A stretch of DNA of 40,018 nucleotides from positions 1 through 40,018 of the forward strand of contig NZ_BCQP01000086.1 in assembly GCF_001552135.1 (NCBI RefSeq), read 5' to 3'. The stretch comes from Actinomadura chibensis NBRC 106107 (GTDB lineage: Bacteria > Actinomycetota > Actinomycetes > Streptosporangiales > Streptosporangiaceae). Position numbers and translations under genes: made by a program. The notes beneath the pieces were generated by a model. The model saw only the letters and a program-made list of their open reading frames with translations. It was not told where the DNA came from and did no database searches. This document shows, in pieces, positions 16,583-25,727 of the stretch. How positions within the stretch are numbered: the stretch's first letter is position 1; every line of letters starts with the position of its first letter.

Positions 16583-17205
16583 TCGAGGCGGACGACCCCG
16601 TTGAGCAGCGTGATGACGAGGCCGTCCACCTGGTCGTGGCGGACCTTGAGACGGGTCGCCATCTCGTCGCACGGCACGAACCCGGTGACGGTCCCGATCG
16701 CGGTGACGGACCGGTCGATGTCGGCGTCGCCGCGCAGGCGCCGGTCGTCGGCCAGCCTGCGGACGAACGCGGTGACCTGGTCGTAGCGCCACTGCTCCCG
16801 GCTCCCGACGACCCGCCCGGCCGCCGGGTCCACGGCGGCGAGGCCGATCAGCCTGCGGAACAGGTCGGGATCGGTGCCCCAGAACCGGCACAGCTCCGCG
16901 ACCATGGCCCGGAACGCGGCGGCCGGGTCGGCCATGGCTGAGGCGGTCTCCAGGCCGCGCACCACCTGGGCGCGCTGGGCCAGGTCGTCGGCGACCGCTT
17001 CGAGCAGCCCGAGCTTCGACGTGAACTGGCGGTAGATGGTGACCCGGGTGATTCCGGCGTCCGCGGCGACCTGCTCCAGGCTCAGCCGGTGGTAGCCGAC
17101 CTCGATCAGATTCTTGCGGGCCGCGGCGACGATGGCGCTCCGGGTCCGCGCGACCCCCGCCGCGCGCAATCCCGCGGCGGCCCCCCGGGACTCCCTCTCG
17201 CTCAC
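16579..17205 (-). CDS. TetR-family transcriptional regulator
   Basis: 208 aa. The N-terminal helix-turn-helix is visible at residues 25-65: RSAIVAAARKNLIEVGYHRL, then LEQVAADAGITRVTIYRQF. The remaining helical part is the ligand-binding/dimer domain. The gene is convergent with the MFS exporter and probably represses it. The GTG start at 17205 has no ribosome binding site but lies about 8 bases after a TAGCAT box, so a leaderless transcript is possible. Confidence 0.85.
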   Translation of the reverse strand: MSERESRGAAAGLRAAGVARTRSAIVAAARKNLIEVGYHRLSLEQVAADAGITRVTIYRQFTSKLGLLEAVADDLAQRAQVVRGLETASAMADPAAAFRAMVAELCRFWGTDPDLFRRLIGLAAVDPAAGRVVGSREQWRYDQVTAFVRRLADDRRLRGDADIDRSVTAIGTVTGFVPCDEMATRLKVRHDQVDGLVITLLNGVVRLD

Positions 17206-17351
17206 GGGCCCATGCTACAAGCTGTAACCAATGCCGCAGCTCACAGGCGGAACGCGGCCGCGACCGGACCGCGCCGGCGGGCTCCGCGGGGCCCTGCGCG
17301 GCCGCCGCCGGGTCCGTCCACATGACCTGCCAGCCGTGCGGCGCGGTGGTG
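17206..17351 (-). promoter_or_regulatory. tetR promoter region with small palindrome
   Basis: TACA-AGC-TGTA (17216-17226) is a perfect palindrome directly upstream of tetR and overlaps the TAGCAT -10-like box (17213-17218, minus strand). Its TTGTA half resembles the TTGTATCA arms before the exporter, which would fit autoregulation by the same protein. The rest of the region up to 17351 shows nothing else I can name. Confidence 0.35.
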
Positions 17352-18122
17352 TCACTCTTCCGGGGGCGGCTCGTCGGGGGCGGGCGCGTATTCGACGTAG
17401 AGCGGGGTGGCCAGGATCAGGCGCTTCGCCTCGCCGAGGCGGCCTCCCGCCGGTACCGCCGCGGTGACCCTGGCGAACCCCTCCAGCCAGGTCGCCGTGC
17501 CGGCGTCGAATCGCCGGTCCAGGGCCTTGATGATCCGGGTGAGGCCCGAGGCCAGCGGGCTCCCCGTCTCCGCCGGCGCGACCAGGGGGTCCGGCGACGC
17601 CCGCATCGCCCGGAGCACTTCGGCGACGTTGTCGGCCAGTTCGTAGACGAATTCGCCGCCGCTCGGCGCCGCGCTCAGGCGTTCCACGTCCGGGCTGACG
17701 TCGATGGTCCTCGGCCTGGTCCGCAGATGCCGGGACGAGCCGTGCAGCAGGACCCGCGTCGACGGGTCGGGCAGCCGGTCCTTGTGATCGGCGAAGAGCA
17801 CCGGCAGGTTGAAATAGGGACCGCCCAGGATGCAGTGGTTCATGGGCGTCTTGAGGTAGATCCAGTCGCCGGGGCGGGCCTTCGCGTCCTGGTAGGGCAG
17901 GCTCTTCCCGTCGATCTGGCCGACGATCTTCCGGAGCCTGTCGAGCTGCGTCGCGGCGTCCCCGGCGGCGGGCTGCGCGGACTCCACGTTCAGGGTGACG
18001 AACGGCGCCTTGATCTCGCCCTTGAGCAGGCCGAAGCGTCGCCGGGATCTCGCCGCGTCCAGGAGCGGGCCCATGAGCTTCTGGTCGGAGAGGTAGACGA
18101 AGTCGAAGAGCTGCTCTGCCAC
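17352..18122 (-). CDS. DUF7019/SAVMC3_10250-like protein
   Basis: 256 aa, soluble. The start FDFVYLSDQKL, the central RPGDWIYLKTP (about residue 84) and VLLHGSSRHL (about 124) resemble actinobacterial proteins labelled SAVMC3_10250/DUF7019, whose function is not established and which I recall near NTPase-type conflict genes. That recollection was not checked. The GTG at 18122 directly follows the kinase stop, and its ribosome binding site GGAGG lies in the last kinase codons, so it is coupled to the TPR-kinase gene. Possible roles are substrate or effector of that kinase; nothing in the sequence decides. Confidence 0.55.
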   Translation of the reverse strand: MAEQLFDFVYLSDQKLMGPLLDAARSRRRFGLLKGEIKAPFVTLNVESAQPAAGDAATQLDRLRKIVGQIDGKSLPYQDAKARPGDWIYLKTPMNHCILGGPYFNLPVLFADHKDRLPDPSTRVLLHGSSRHLRTRPRTIDVSPDVERLSAAPSGGEFVYELADNVAEVLRAMRASPDPLVAPAETGSPLASGLTRIIKALDRRFDAGTATWLEGFARVTAAVPAGGRLGEAKRLILATPLYVEYAPAPDEPPPEE

Positions 18123-21100
18123 TCAATCCTCCGGTGAGTCCTGCGCCCGCACCCGTTTCCAGACCTCGTCGAGAAGTCCGCTGATCTGGCCGCCGACGTC
18201 GGCGGAGATCCCGTACCGGCGCGCCAGGTCGGCGTCGGCGAGCGCCTGTTCGAGCTGCGCCTCCACGGGCGCGAGCCCGCTGGTCGCGTCGAGGACCGAG
18301 CGCAGGAAGGCCGTCGTCCGCGCGCCGTAGGCGGCCCCGTCCTGCGGATGCCGCGCGACCGCGAGGTGGGCGTAGTTGATCGCTTCGCGGTGCCGTCGCG
18401 CCTCGGAGAGCCACGAGACGACCCTGACGAAGGACTGCGTCGACTTGGAGAACAGCAGCGAGCGGTCCATGGCCTCGATCGCGCCGTCCACGTCCCGCAG
18501 CGCGTAGCGGATCGTGGCCAGGTTGAACCACGTCCTGCCGGTGTCCGGCGCCAGGCTCAGCGCCTCCTCGGAGAGCCGCCGGGCTTCGAGCATGAGCTGG
18601 TGCGACCTGCCCATGGCCACCGCCGCCCGCTCCGAGAGAAGGGCGGAGCGCGCCGTCTCGGAGTACTCGGCCTGCCGGGCCCGCACCTCTTCGAGGATGT
18701 CCGCCGCCTCCTGGTAACGCGACGACTCGGTCAGGCAGCCCGCCATGAGGATTCCGCACATCGCCCACACTTCGGGGAATTCGACGGTCCTTTCCCGGAG
18801 TTCGCGGGCCGCCTCAAGCCCTTCCTCATGGAAGCCGAGGCGAGAAAGACCCTGCGCGGCCGCATAGGCCAGCCCGATGTCCGGTTGCGCGGCCCGCGGC
18901 TGCTCGGTCGGGAGGCCGCGCGACGCCATCACGGCCGCGAGCCGCGACCGGACGTCACGCGGGTGGGGCCGGTTCTCCGGGTCCTTCTCCAGGCATTCGA
19001 GAACGAGCTCGGACAATCGCGGATCGACGTCGTCGGGACGTTCGGGTTCGGCGGTGAGGTGGCGCTGACGGTAACTCTCGTTGCCGTCCGGCCGTCCGTA
19101 GACGGGAGAGCCGGTGAGCAGTTCGTAGACCATGCAGGCCCACGAATAGACGTCGCTGTAAACGCTCGCCGGTCTGCCCAGTACTTGTTCGGGCGCCATG
19201 TAGAGGGCGGTGCCCTCCAGGCTGAGGGAGGCCGCCGCGCCGCTCGACGGGACGAAGTCCTCCATGGTCGCGGAGATCAGCGCCTCCTCCGCCGAGCGGG
19301 AGAGCCCGAGGTCGGTCAGCTTGGCGACGCCGTCGGAGGAGATCAGGACGTTCTCGGGCTTGAGGTCCCCGTGGACGAAGCCCTCCAGCGTGGAAAGGGC
19401 GTGGATCAGCCCGTCGAGGATGTTCAGGGCCAGCGGCATCACCTCCTCTTCCGGGAGGGGCTCACCTCTCAGCAGGCTCCGCAGCGACCGCGGCAGATAC
19501 TCCATGACGAGAAGCGGAACGTCCTGAGGGGAGTAATGCACATGGATTACCTGCACGAGATTCGGATGACCGCCCAGCCGGAGCCACAGGTAGCACTCCC
19601 GCATGAACATCTCGGGCAGGTTCTTGATTTCGGTGAACGGCTTGTCGAGGCGTTTGACCGCGACGATGGAGCCGTCCCGGGGGAACGCGGTCTCGCAGAT
19701 GTACACGCGGGTGGCCGTCCCCCGCAGAACCCTGATCGGTAAATACGCCGACACCGGAAGCGGCGGGTTCTCGCTGGGGTGCTCCTCCGGATGCCGCGGG
19801 GAGAGACCGTCCACCACGGAGTCGGCGGGCGGCCGGTCCGCGGAATGGCCGTCGGGCGGGCGTTCCTGCCACCACGGCGGGACCTGGGGCAGCATCATCG
19901 TCTGCTCCAGGAGTTGCTGGGCGAGTGCGGGCTGCGAGGTGGCGAGCAGCTCGCTTGCATACCGGGCCGCCGCCGCGCGGACGGGAGGCGCGGCCGCGGA
20001 CATGCCCGCGGCGCCGACGAGGAGCTCGACGGCCTCCGCGCGGTCGGCGTCGCGTCCCTCACGCGCGAAACGCGACCGCAGCGCGCGGCCGAGGTTCACG
20101 GCGAACTTCGCGTGGTCGGGATGGTCGTTCGGCGTGGCCTCCAGAGCCGCGCGCCACGCGAGCAGCGCCGCGTCCAGATCGGCGGGCGCCCCGGTGCGCT
20201 CGTGGCGAGCGTGCAGGGCGTTGCCCAGGTTGCCGTTCAACGCGGGGCGCCGCACGTGGCCGACGGGCACGTCGTGTACCAGCCGTGCGAGGACGCCGAT
20301 CGCCTCGTCCAGGTCGGCCACGGCGTCCGGTCCGCCGGTGTGGTCGGCCCTGCACGTCAGGGCGAGGGCCATGTTGGCCTCCACCGTCCCGACCAGAGGG
20401 GCGTCGGGGGCCGACGCGACCGCCTCGCGGTAGAACGCCAGCGCCTCGTCCAGATCGGCCCGCCGCCCCGTGCGGGTGAACCGGCCCTGCAGGGCGTCGG
20501 CCAGGACGAGCAGGAAGGACGGCCGCTGCGGGTCGTCCGCCTCGACCATCCCGAGGGCCTGCCGGGCCGCGCTCACCGCCTCGTCGGCGCCGCCGAACCG
20601 GTCCGCGTGCTCGGCGCGGGTCTGCAGCAGGGTGCTGAGGTTGAGGAGCATGAACGGGCCGTGCCGCGCGTCGACGGCCGGGACCGCCGCGATCGCGTCC
20701 CGGAGCGAGCCGATCGCGTCCTCGAGATCCGGCAGGGCCCCGCCGCGCTGGTAGCGGGAGTAGAGGACGTGGCTGAGCTCGTTCAGCAGCAGCGGACGCT
20801 CGCCGGGGGCGGCGTCGGCGAGCCGTCGCCGGACGTCGGCGACGGCGGCGTCCAGGTCCTTGGGCGCCGCCGTGATCCCGAACCGGTGCCCGCGCAGGTC
20901 CGTGGCGTGCACCTGCCGCTGTCCCGCCTGGGGGTGGTCGTCGCCGGTGGAGGCCGCCGCCTGCTCGGCGTACGAGACGGCCTCGTCCAGGTCCGTCCTC
21001 CGGCCGGTGAGCGCGTACCGGTCGCGGAGGGCCTCGGCGAGGATGGTCAGCACGATCGGACGGTCGGGAGAGCCGCCGGAGGCGCCCGTCAGGGCCTCCT

Positions 21101-22214
21101 GGGCGAGATCCACCGCCCGGTCGAGATCGCCCGTGTTCCGGGACGACCTGTACCGGTCATGGAGCGCCCCGGCGAGATTGCACGTGGCCAGGGCCCGCGC
21201 CGGACCCCCATCGCCGGCCCGCCGGGCGCGTTCGAGGACGGCGACCGCCTCGTCCAGATCCTCCGGCGCGCCCAGGCGCGCGAACCGGACCCGCAGCGCG
21301 TTGCCCAGGTTGGAGGCCGCCACCGCCCATCCCCGGCCGTCGGGCTCGGCGGCCACCGCTCGGCGGCCGACCTCTACGGCCTCTTCCAGGACGGACGACT
21401 CGTCCGTCTCGTCGAACACCATCTGCAGGGTGTCGCCGAGGTTGGACAGGGCCTGCCGTCCGACCGCGGCGGCGGGATCCGCGACGGCCACCGCCGTCCG
21501 GCCGACCTCCAGCGCCCGGTCCAGGTCCGCCCGCCGCCCCGTGTGCAGGTACCGGAAGCGCAGCGCGTTGCCGAGGTTGGTCAGCAGGGCGGCCCGGTGC
21601 TCGGCGGGCAGCGCGCCCATGGCCTCGACCGCGCGTTCCAGCCGGTCCGCCGACTCGTCCAGGTCCGCCACGTCCGCGGACAGGCCGAAGCGATGGTTGA
21701 GGGCGGCTCCGAGGTTGGCCGTGGCGGCGATCCCCCGGGGGTCGTCCTCGGGCAGGGCCCGCACGAACCGCCGCCACACGTCGACCGCCCGATCGGCCAG
21801 GCCGGGATCGGGCGAGGCGTGGGCGGCCTCCAGCATGCCGATGGCGCCGACCGTGACCGTTCCGACCAGCCAGGCGATCAGGTCCCCCGGCAGGCCCTCG
21901 AGATCGGCGCCTTCCAGGAAGGGGGCGAAGAGGAGGCCGAACACGGCCTGCAACTCGGCATCGTCGGGCTCCCCGTCGGCCTCCCCGTCGGCGGGGCCCG
22001 CGTGGGCCCGCAGCCAGTGCGCCCAGCCCAGCGCGCGACGAGCGGGCAGCTCCTCATCCCCGAAGCCCTCCTGGTCCAGGAGGGCGGACAGCTCACGGAT
22101 CTGCCGGGTGACCTCCGGCTCCAGCAGCGCGGCGGCGTCCCCGCCCGCGGCCGCAAGCCTCACACGCTCCGCCAGCACGGCGCACAGCTCGGCACGTCGC
22201 TCACGGTCGGCCAC
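18123..22214 (-). CDS. TPR-Ser/Thr kinase-TPR protein
   Basis: 1363 aa. Residues 1-790 are TPR-like repeats of the actinobacterial type (repeated LGNALRxR, DLDRAL, DLDEAV units of about 45 residues). A kinase domain follows at about 820-1085: VAVKRL (ATP Lys), FVHGDLKPENVLI (catalytic Asp), LTDLGLSR (DLG in place of DFG, metal-binding Asp kept) and GTALYMAPEQ. More TPR-like helices (1100-1340) end the protein. No membrane segment is present. GTG 22214 fits the usual start of such proteins; an ATG at 22301 would add 29 basic residues without a good ribosome binding site. In related proteins the TPR array commonly precedes a CHAT protease, so here the kinase may be the output. Confidence 0.8.
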   Translation of the reverse strand: MADRERRAELCAVLAERVRLAAAGGDAAALLEPEVTRQIRELSALLDQEGFGDEELPARRALGWAHWLRAHAGPADGEADGEPDDAELQAVFGLLFAPFLEGADLEGLPGDLIAWLVGTVTVGAIGMLEAAHASPDPGLADRAVDVWRRFVRALPEDDPRGIAATANLGAALNHRFGLSADVADLDESADRLERAVEAMGALPAEHRAALLTNLGNALRFRYLHTGRRADLDRALEVGRTAVAVADPAAAVGRQALSNLGDTLQMVFDETDESSVLEEAVEVGRRAVAAEPDGRGWAVAASNLGNALRVRFARLGAPEDLDEAVAVLERARRAGDGGPARALATCNLAGALHDRYRSSRNTGDLDRAVDLAQEALTGASGGSPDRPIVLTILAEALRDRYALTGRRTDLDEAVSYAEQAAASTGDDHPQAGQRQVHATDLRGHRFGITAAPKDLDAAVADVRRRLADAAPGERPLLLNELSHVLYSRYQRGGALPDLEDAIGSLRDAIAAVPAVDARHGPFMLLNLSTLLQTRAEHADRFGGADEAVSAARQALGMVEADDPQRPSFLLVLADALQGRFTRTGRRADLDEALAFYREAVASAPDAPLVGTVEANMALALTCRADHTGGPDAVADLDEAIGVLARLVHDVPVGHVRRPALNGNLGNALHARHERTGAPADLDAALLAWRAALEATPNDHPDHAKFAVNLGRALRSRFAREGRDADRAEAVELLVGAAGMSAAAPPVRAAAARYASELLATSQPALAQQLLEQTMMLPQVPPWWQERPPDGHSADRPPADSVVDGLSPRHPEEHPSENPPLPVSAYLPIRVLRGTATRVYICETAFPRDGSIVAVKRLDKPFTEIKNLPEMFMRECYLWLRLGGHPNLVQVIHVHYSPQDVPLLVMEYLPRSLRSLLRGEPLPEEEVMPLALNILDGLIHALSTLEGFVHGDLKPENVLISSDGVAKLTDLGLSRSAEEALISATMEDFVPSSGAAASLSLEGTALYMAPEQVLGRPASVYSDVYSWACMVYELLTGSPVYGRPDGNESYRQRHLTAEPERPDDVDPRLSELVLECLEKDPENRPHPRDVRSRLAAVMASRGLPTEQPRAAQPDIGLAYAAAQGLSRLGFHEEGLEAARELRERTVEFPEVWAMCGILMAGCLTESSRYQEAADILEEVRARQAEYSETARSALLSERAAVAMGRSHQLMLEARRLSEEALSLAPDTGRTWFNLATIRYALRDVDGAIEAMDRSLLFSKSTQSFVRVVSWLSEARRHREAINYAHLAVARHPQDGAAYGARTTAFLRSVLDATSGLAPVEAQLEQALADADLARRYGISADVGGQISGLLDEVWKRVRAQDSPED

Positions 22215-22376
22215 GCAGCCGACTCTGCCACGCACGGCGCCGACCGGATATCGGCCGACGCCGTATGGCCGGTTCCGGCACCTTCCTCCGCAGCGGCGCA
22301 TCTAACGAAGGTGTCTCGTTCGTCCCGATCAAGGCCGGGCGCGTGCTCTGATCGCCTCAACCGGTGAGGAGACCAG
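22215..22376. promoter_or_regulatory. Divergent promoter region, kinase/NACHT
   Basis: 162 bp separate the divergent TPR-kinase and NACHT genes, so both are probably controlled here. AACGA (22304-22308) and TCGTT (22316-22320) form a short inverted repeat near the middle. GAGGAG before 22377 is the NACHT ribosome binding site. No sigma-factor consensus is clear. Confidence 0.4.
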
Positions 22377-25300
22377 GTGAACAAGATCCGTCGGGTCGCG
22401 CGCATCGTCACCCTGGCCGCGCTCGCGGTCGCCGCGTCGGTCGCCGCCAACCAGGTGCTCAACGCGGGCACGGTGAGCTTGCGGTGGGCCTACGTCGCGC
22501 TCGCCGTCGCCGTCCTCGCCGCGCTCTACGGCGAGGTCTTCGCGGCGGGGTCGCGCGCCCCCGAGCAGTCGCCGATCGCGAGCGGACGCAGCGGGGTCTA
22601 CCTCCGCCAGCTCCGCGCCAGCGTCGCCCACATGGAGATCGTCGGCATCGCCACGCAGAGCGAGTTCGTGATGGGGATGCGGCAGGTCTACGTCGATGTC
22701 AGCCTGGCCCCCAAACCGTCGCAGGAGACCGCCCGGGAGAAGTACATCGGCGCGGTGACCGAGCAGCCGGGCGAGCGCAGGACCCTTGAGTCGTTCCTCA
22801 CCGACAGGTCGCGCCGGGTGCACGCCGTGATCGGCGGGCCGGGGTCGGGGAAGACGACGCTCGTCCGGCACACCGCGCTGCGGTTATGCGAGCGCAGGCT
22901 GTTCGGGAGGCAGGCGTTACCCGTCCTGCTGTACATGCGCGACCACGCGGGGGCGATCCTCGCCGAGGAGCCGAGCGGGCTGGCCGAGGTCGCGGCGGCG
23001 GCGGGCTGGCTCGCCGGGAAGATCCCCGCCTCCTGGCTCGAACGCAGGCTGGACAGGGGCGGCTGCGTCGTCCTGATGGACGGCCTCGACGAGGTCGCCG
23101 ACGAGGACGACCGCGTCCGCGTGGTGGCCTGGATCAAACGGCAGATCGAGCGGTTCCCCGACAACCGGTACGTGCTCACCTCGCGCCCGCACGGGTACCT
23201 GTCCAACCCGCTGGGGTCGGCGGAGGTGCTCCAGGTGCGGCGGTTCACCGGCGACCAGGTGTCGCGCTTCCTCCGCGGCTGGTACTACGCGATCGAGTGC
23301 CGGGCGCTCGGAAGCTCCGGCCCGCACATCCAGCGGATGGCGTCCGGCAAGGCCGACGACCTGCTCGGCCGCCTGCGCGGCACCCCGGCCCTCTACGACC
23401 TGGCGGCCAATCCGCTGCTGCTCACGATGATCGCGAACGTGCACCGGTACCGGGGGGAGCTGCCGGGCAGCCGGTCCGGGCTCTACCGCGAGATGTGCGA
23501 CGTCCTGCTGCACCGCAGGCAGGAGGCGCGCGGGCTCAAGGACGCCACCGGGCTCCGCGGCGCGCAGAAGGAGCGCGTCGCCCGCGCCCTGGCCCTCGCC
23601 ATGATGCGCGCCGAGAAGCGCGACATGCGCGTCGGGGAGGCCGACCGCGCCATCGCGCAGGTCCTGCGCGGCGTGTCCCAGAACGTCGCGCCGAAGACGT
23701 TCCTGGACGAGGCGCGCAAGAGCGGGCTCCTGGTGGAACGCGAGCAGGGCGTCTACTCGTTCGCGCACCTCACGCTGCAGGAGTACCTCGCGGCCGCGCA
23801 GATCGGCCAGCAGCCGGAGTGCCTCCGCCTGATCGTCGACAACGTCGACAACCCGTGGTGGCGGGAGACGACGCTGCTCTGGGCCGCCGAGGTGGACGCG
23901 ACGCCGGTCATCGCCGCCTGCCTGGCCCGGGCGACCGTCCGGTCCCTGTCGCTCGGGTTCGACTGCGCCGAGCAGGCGCTGGAGGTCGATCCCGACGTCC
24001 GGCGCGACCTTGAGGAACTTCTCCAGGTCCGGGAGTTCGCGGACGACGCGCAGCGGCGGCTGATCACCGGCGTCCGCGCGTCGAGGGCACTGCGCGAGGT
24101 CGTCTGGACGGTGGACGGCACGACCGTCTGCGCGCATCCCGTCAGCCGCCAGCTCTACGCCCAGTTCGTCCGGGATGAGCGCGCGGCCGGACTGCACACC
24201 CCGCTGGCCCTGCCGCGCGCCGACGAGAACGACGCGGAGACCCCGGCGTCTGGGCTCTGGCCGGACGACAACCAGCGCTTTCTGGGCTGGCTGAACGCGC
24301 TCTTCGACGACGGCACCACCTACCGGCTGCCGACGGCGGCCGAGCTCGGGGACTCCGCGACCGAACTCATCCCCGAGGTGGCCACGCACGCGGTGTGGAT
24401 CAAGGACGACCCGGAGCGCCTGCGGCACCAGCGGGTGGTGGGCGAACGGCCCTTCTACGGCTGGGCCGGAAGGTGGATGAGCTTTCCGGGTCCCGACCTG
24501 GACCCGACCCGGGGCCACCGGGAACTGGCGTTCAGCAGCCATCCGGATCAGCTGCTCGCGTTCGGCCATGTCTACACCGTCGCCCGGGCGCTCGGGGCCG
24601 AGACCGGGGCCGAGTCCGCGGCCGACGGCGGTGACCGCACCCTGAGGATGCTGGCGCTGGCCTCGATGCGCTCACTCGATCGATGCGTGGCGAAGGCGCG
24701 GCTCCTGGAAGGGATGTCCGGTGAAGCGCTCCTGGCGCGGCGGGATCTCGTGACCGAGTTCGACGTGGAGGTCGCCACCGCCCGGAACCTGCTCACCGGG
24801 GTCGTCCGCCGCCTCAACCGGAGCGGGCGCGAGCGGCGCGCGCAGGCGACGGTCCTCCAGCGGGCGGCCGAGCAGATCCGCGTCCGCGCCGACGAGCTCC
24901 ACTTCGACCTCCAGCGCACCCCCGCGACCGACGGGCCCGCGATCGAGGCCCGTATCCGCACGCTGATCGAGACGCTCACCGAGGCGCTGAGACTGAGCCG
25001 CGAGGCGACGGCCTCCTATGTCGGCGAGCTGGAGGGCGAACTCGAGCGCGTCCTGTTCGCCCCCTCCCAGGACCTCCCGGTGGAGGGGATGGGCGACTTC
25101 GACCGCGTCCGGTCGTCCAACCGGATCGACGGCAGCGTCCTGTACCTGGATCTCGCGGTCAGGTTCGCCCAGCGTTCGGACCGGGAGGCGCTGGACGCGA
25201 TCATGACCGCCTTCCGTCACCTCCGCCGGTACTGGAACGCCCGCCATCCCGAGGAGGCGACGCGCAACCGGCCGGGATTCGAGCAGGTCATCAGCGACAT

Positions 25301-25709
25301 CAGGGAGGACCTGACGGCCTGGGCCTCCTGGAGGGAATGGCCCATCGAGTATTTCCTCCATCTAGCGGAGACCACACTCGCCCCGGCGATGTCGTCGCTG
25401 TCGCCGCCGTTCGACGACCGGAGCGCCGGTTCGCTGGCCGGGCTGCCGGACAACATCGTCAGGCTGGTCCGGCAGGCGATCTCCAGAGAGAAGCCCGTCG
25501 ACTTCACCGAGCTCGCCTGCGTGCGCATGGAGATCCTCGCCCTCTTCACCCTGATGGACGCCACGCTGCACCAGGAGCACATGCGGCTGCTGGCCGACCT
25601 CTACCACGTCCTGATCGCCTTCCAGGACGGCGAAGCGGCCCTGAACCGGCCCTCCACGGACGAGGACGACAGCGAGGTCGCGGACGTCCTCATCCTCGTC
25701 AGGAACTGA
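22377..25709 (+). CDS. Membrane-anchored NACHT ATPase with FGE-like domain
   Basis: 1110 aa. Two hydrophobic helices (about residues 9-28 and 38-57) anchor it, with the rest cytoplasmic. The NACHT module has Walker A VIGGPGSGKTTLV (about 151), Walker B VVLMDGLDEV (about 230), the sensor VLTSRPHGYL (about 270) and the winged-helix end VYSFAHLTLQEYLAA. Residues about 578-655 resemble a formylglycine-generating-enzyme/sulfatase-modifying fold (VCAHPVSRQLYAQFV, TTYRLPTAAEL), with no active-site Cys seen. A helical C-terminus of about 350 residues is unassigned. STAND NTPases oligomerise on sensing a trigger; many bacterial NACHT proteins act in phage defence. GTG 22377 has GAGGAG upstream. Confidence 0.83.
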   Translation: MNKIRRVARIVTLAALAVAASVAANQVLNAGTVSLRWAYVALAVAVLAALYGEVFAAGSRAPEQSPIASGRSGVYLRQLRASVAHMEIVGIATQSEFVMGMRQVYVDVSLAPKPSQETAREKYIGAVTEQPGERRTLESFLTDRSRRVHAVIGGPGSGKTTLVRHTALRLCERRLFGRQALPVLLYMRDHAGAILAEEPSGLAEVAAAAGWLAGKIPASWLERRLDRGGCVVLMDGLDEVADEDDRVRVVAWIKRQIERFPDNRYVLTSRPHGYLSNPLGSAEVLQVRRFTGDQVSRFLRGWYYAIECRALGSSGPHIQRMASGKADDLLGRLRGTPALYDLAANPLLLTMIANVHRYRGELPGSRSGLYREMCDVLLHRRQEARGLKDATGLRGAQKERVARALALAMMRAEKRDMRVGEADRAIAQVLRGVSQNVAPKTFLDEARKSGLLVEREQGVYSFAHLTLQEYLAAAQIGQQPECLRLIVDNVDNPWWRETTLLWAAEVDATPVIAACLARATVRSLSLGFDCAEQALEVDPDVRRDLEELLQVREFADDAQRRLITGVRASRALREVVWTVDGTTVCAHPVSRQLYAQFVRDERAAGLHTPLALPRADENDAETPASGLWPDDNQRFLGWLNALFDDGTTYRLPTAAELGDSATELIPEVATHAVWIKDDPERLRHQRVVGERPFYGWAGRWMSFPGPDLDPTRGHRELAFSSHPDQLLAFGHVYTVARALGAETGAESAADGGDRTLRMLALASMRSLDRCVAKARLLEGMSGEALLARRDLVTEFDVEVATARNLLTGVVRRLNRSGRERRAQATVLQRAAEQIRVRADELHFDLQRTPATDGPAIEARIRTLIETLTEALRLSREATASYVGELEGELERVLFAPSQDLPVEGMGDFDRVRSSNRIDGSVLYLDLAVRFAQRSDREALDAIMTAFRHLRRYWNARHPEEATRNRPGFEQVISDIREDLTAWASWREWPIEYFLHLAETTLAPAMSSLSPPFDDRSAGSLAGLPDNIVRLVRQAISREKPVDFTELACVRMEILALFTLMDATLHQEHMRLLADLYHVLIAFQDGEAALNRPSTDEDDSEVADVLILVRN

Positions 25710-25710
25710 G

Positions 25711-25727
25711 GACGGCGGCGGGCCGTC
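25711..25727. terminator. Short hairpin between convergent genes
   Basis: GACGGC (25711-25716) and GCCGTC (25722-25727) pair around GGCGG. It occupies the 16-bp gap between the NACHT and nitrilase stop codons and overlaps the latter. A weak bidirectional terminator is plausible; there is no T-tract. Confidence 0.35.

Noticed and set aside
19779..22367. Long plus-strand open frame opposite the TPR-kinase
   Set aside because: Low-complexity antisense translation of TPR repeats; the minus strand shows the real protein.
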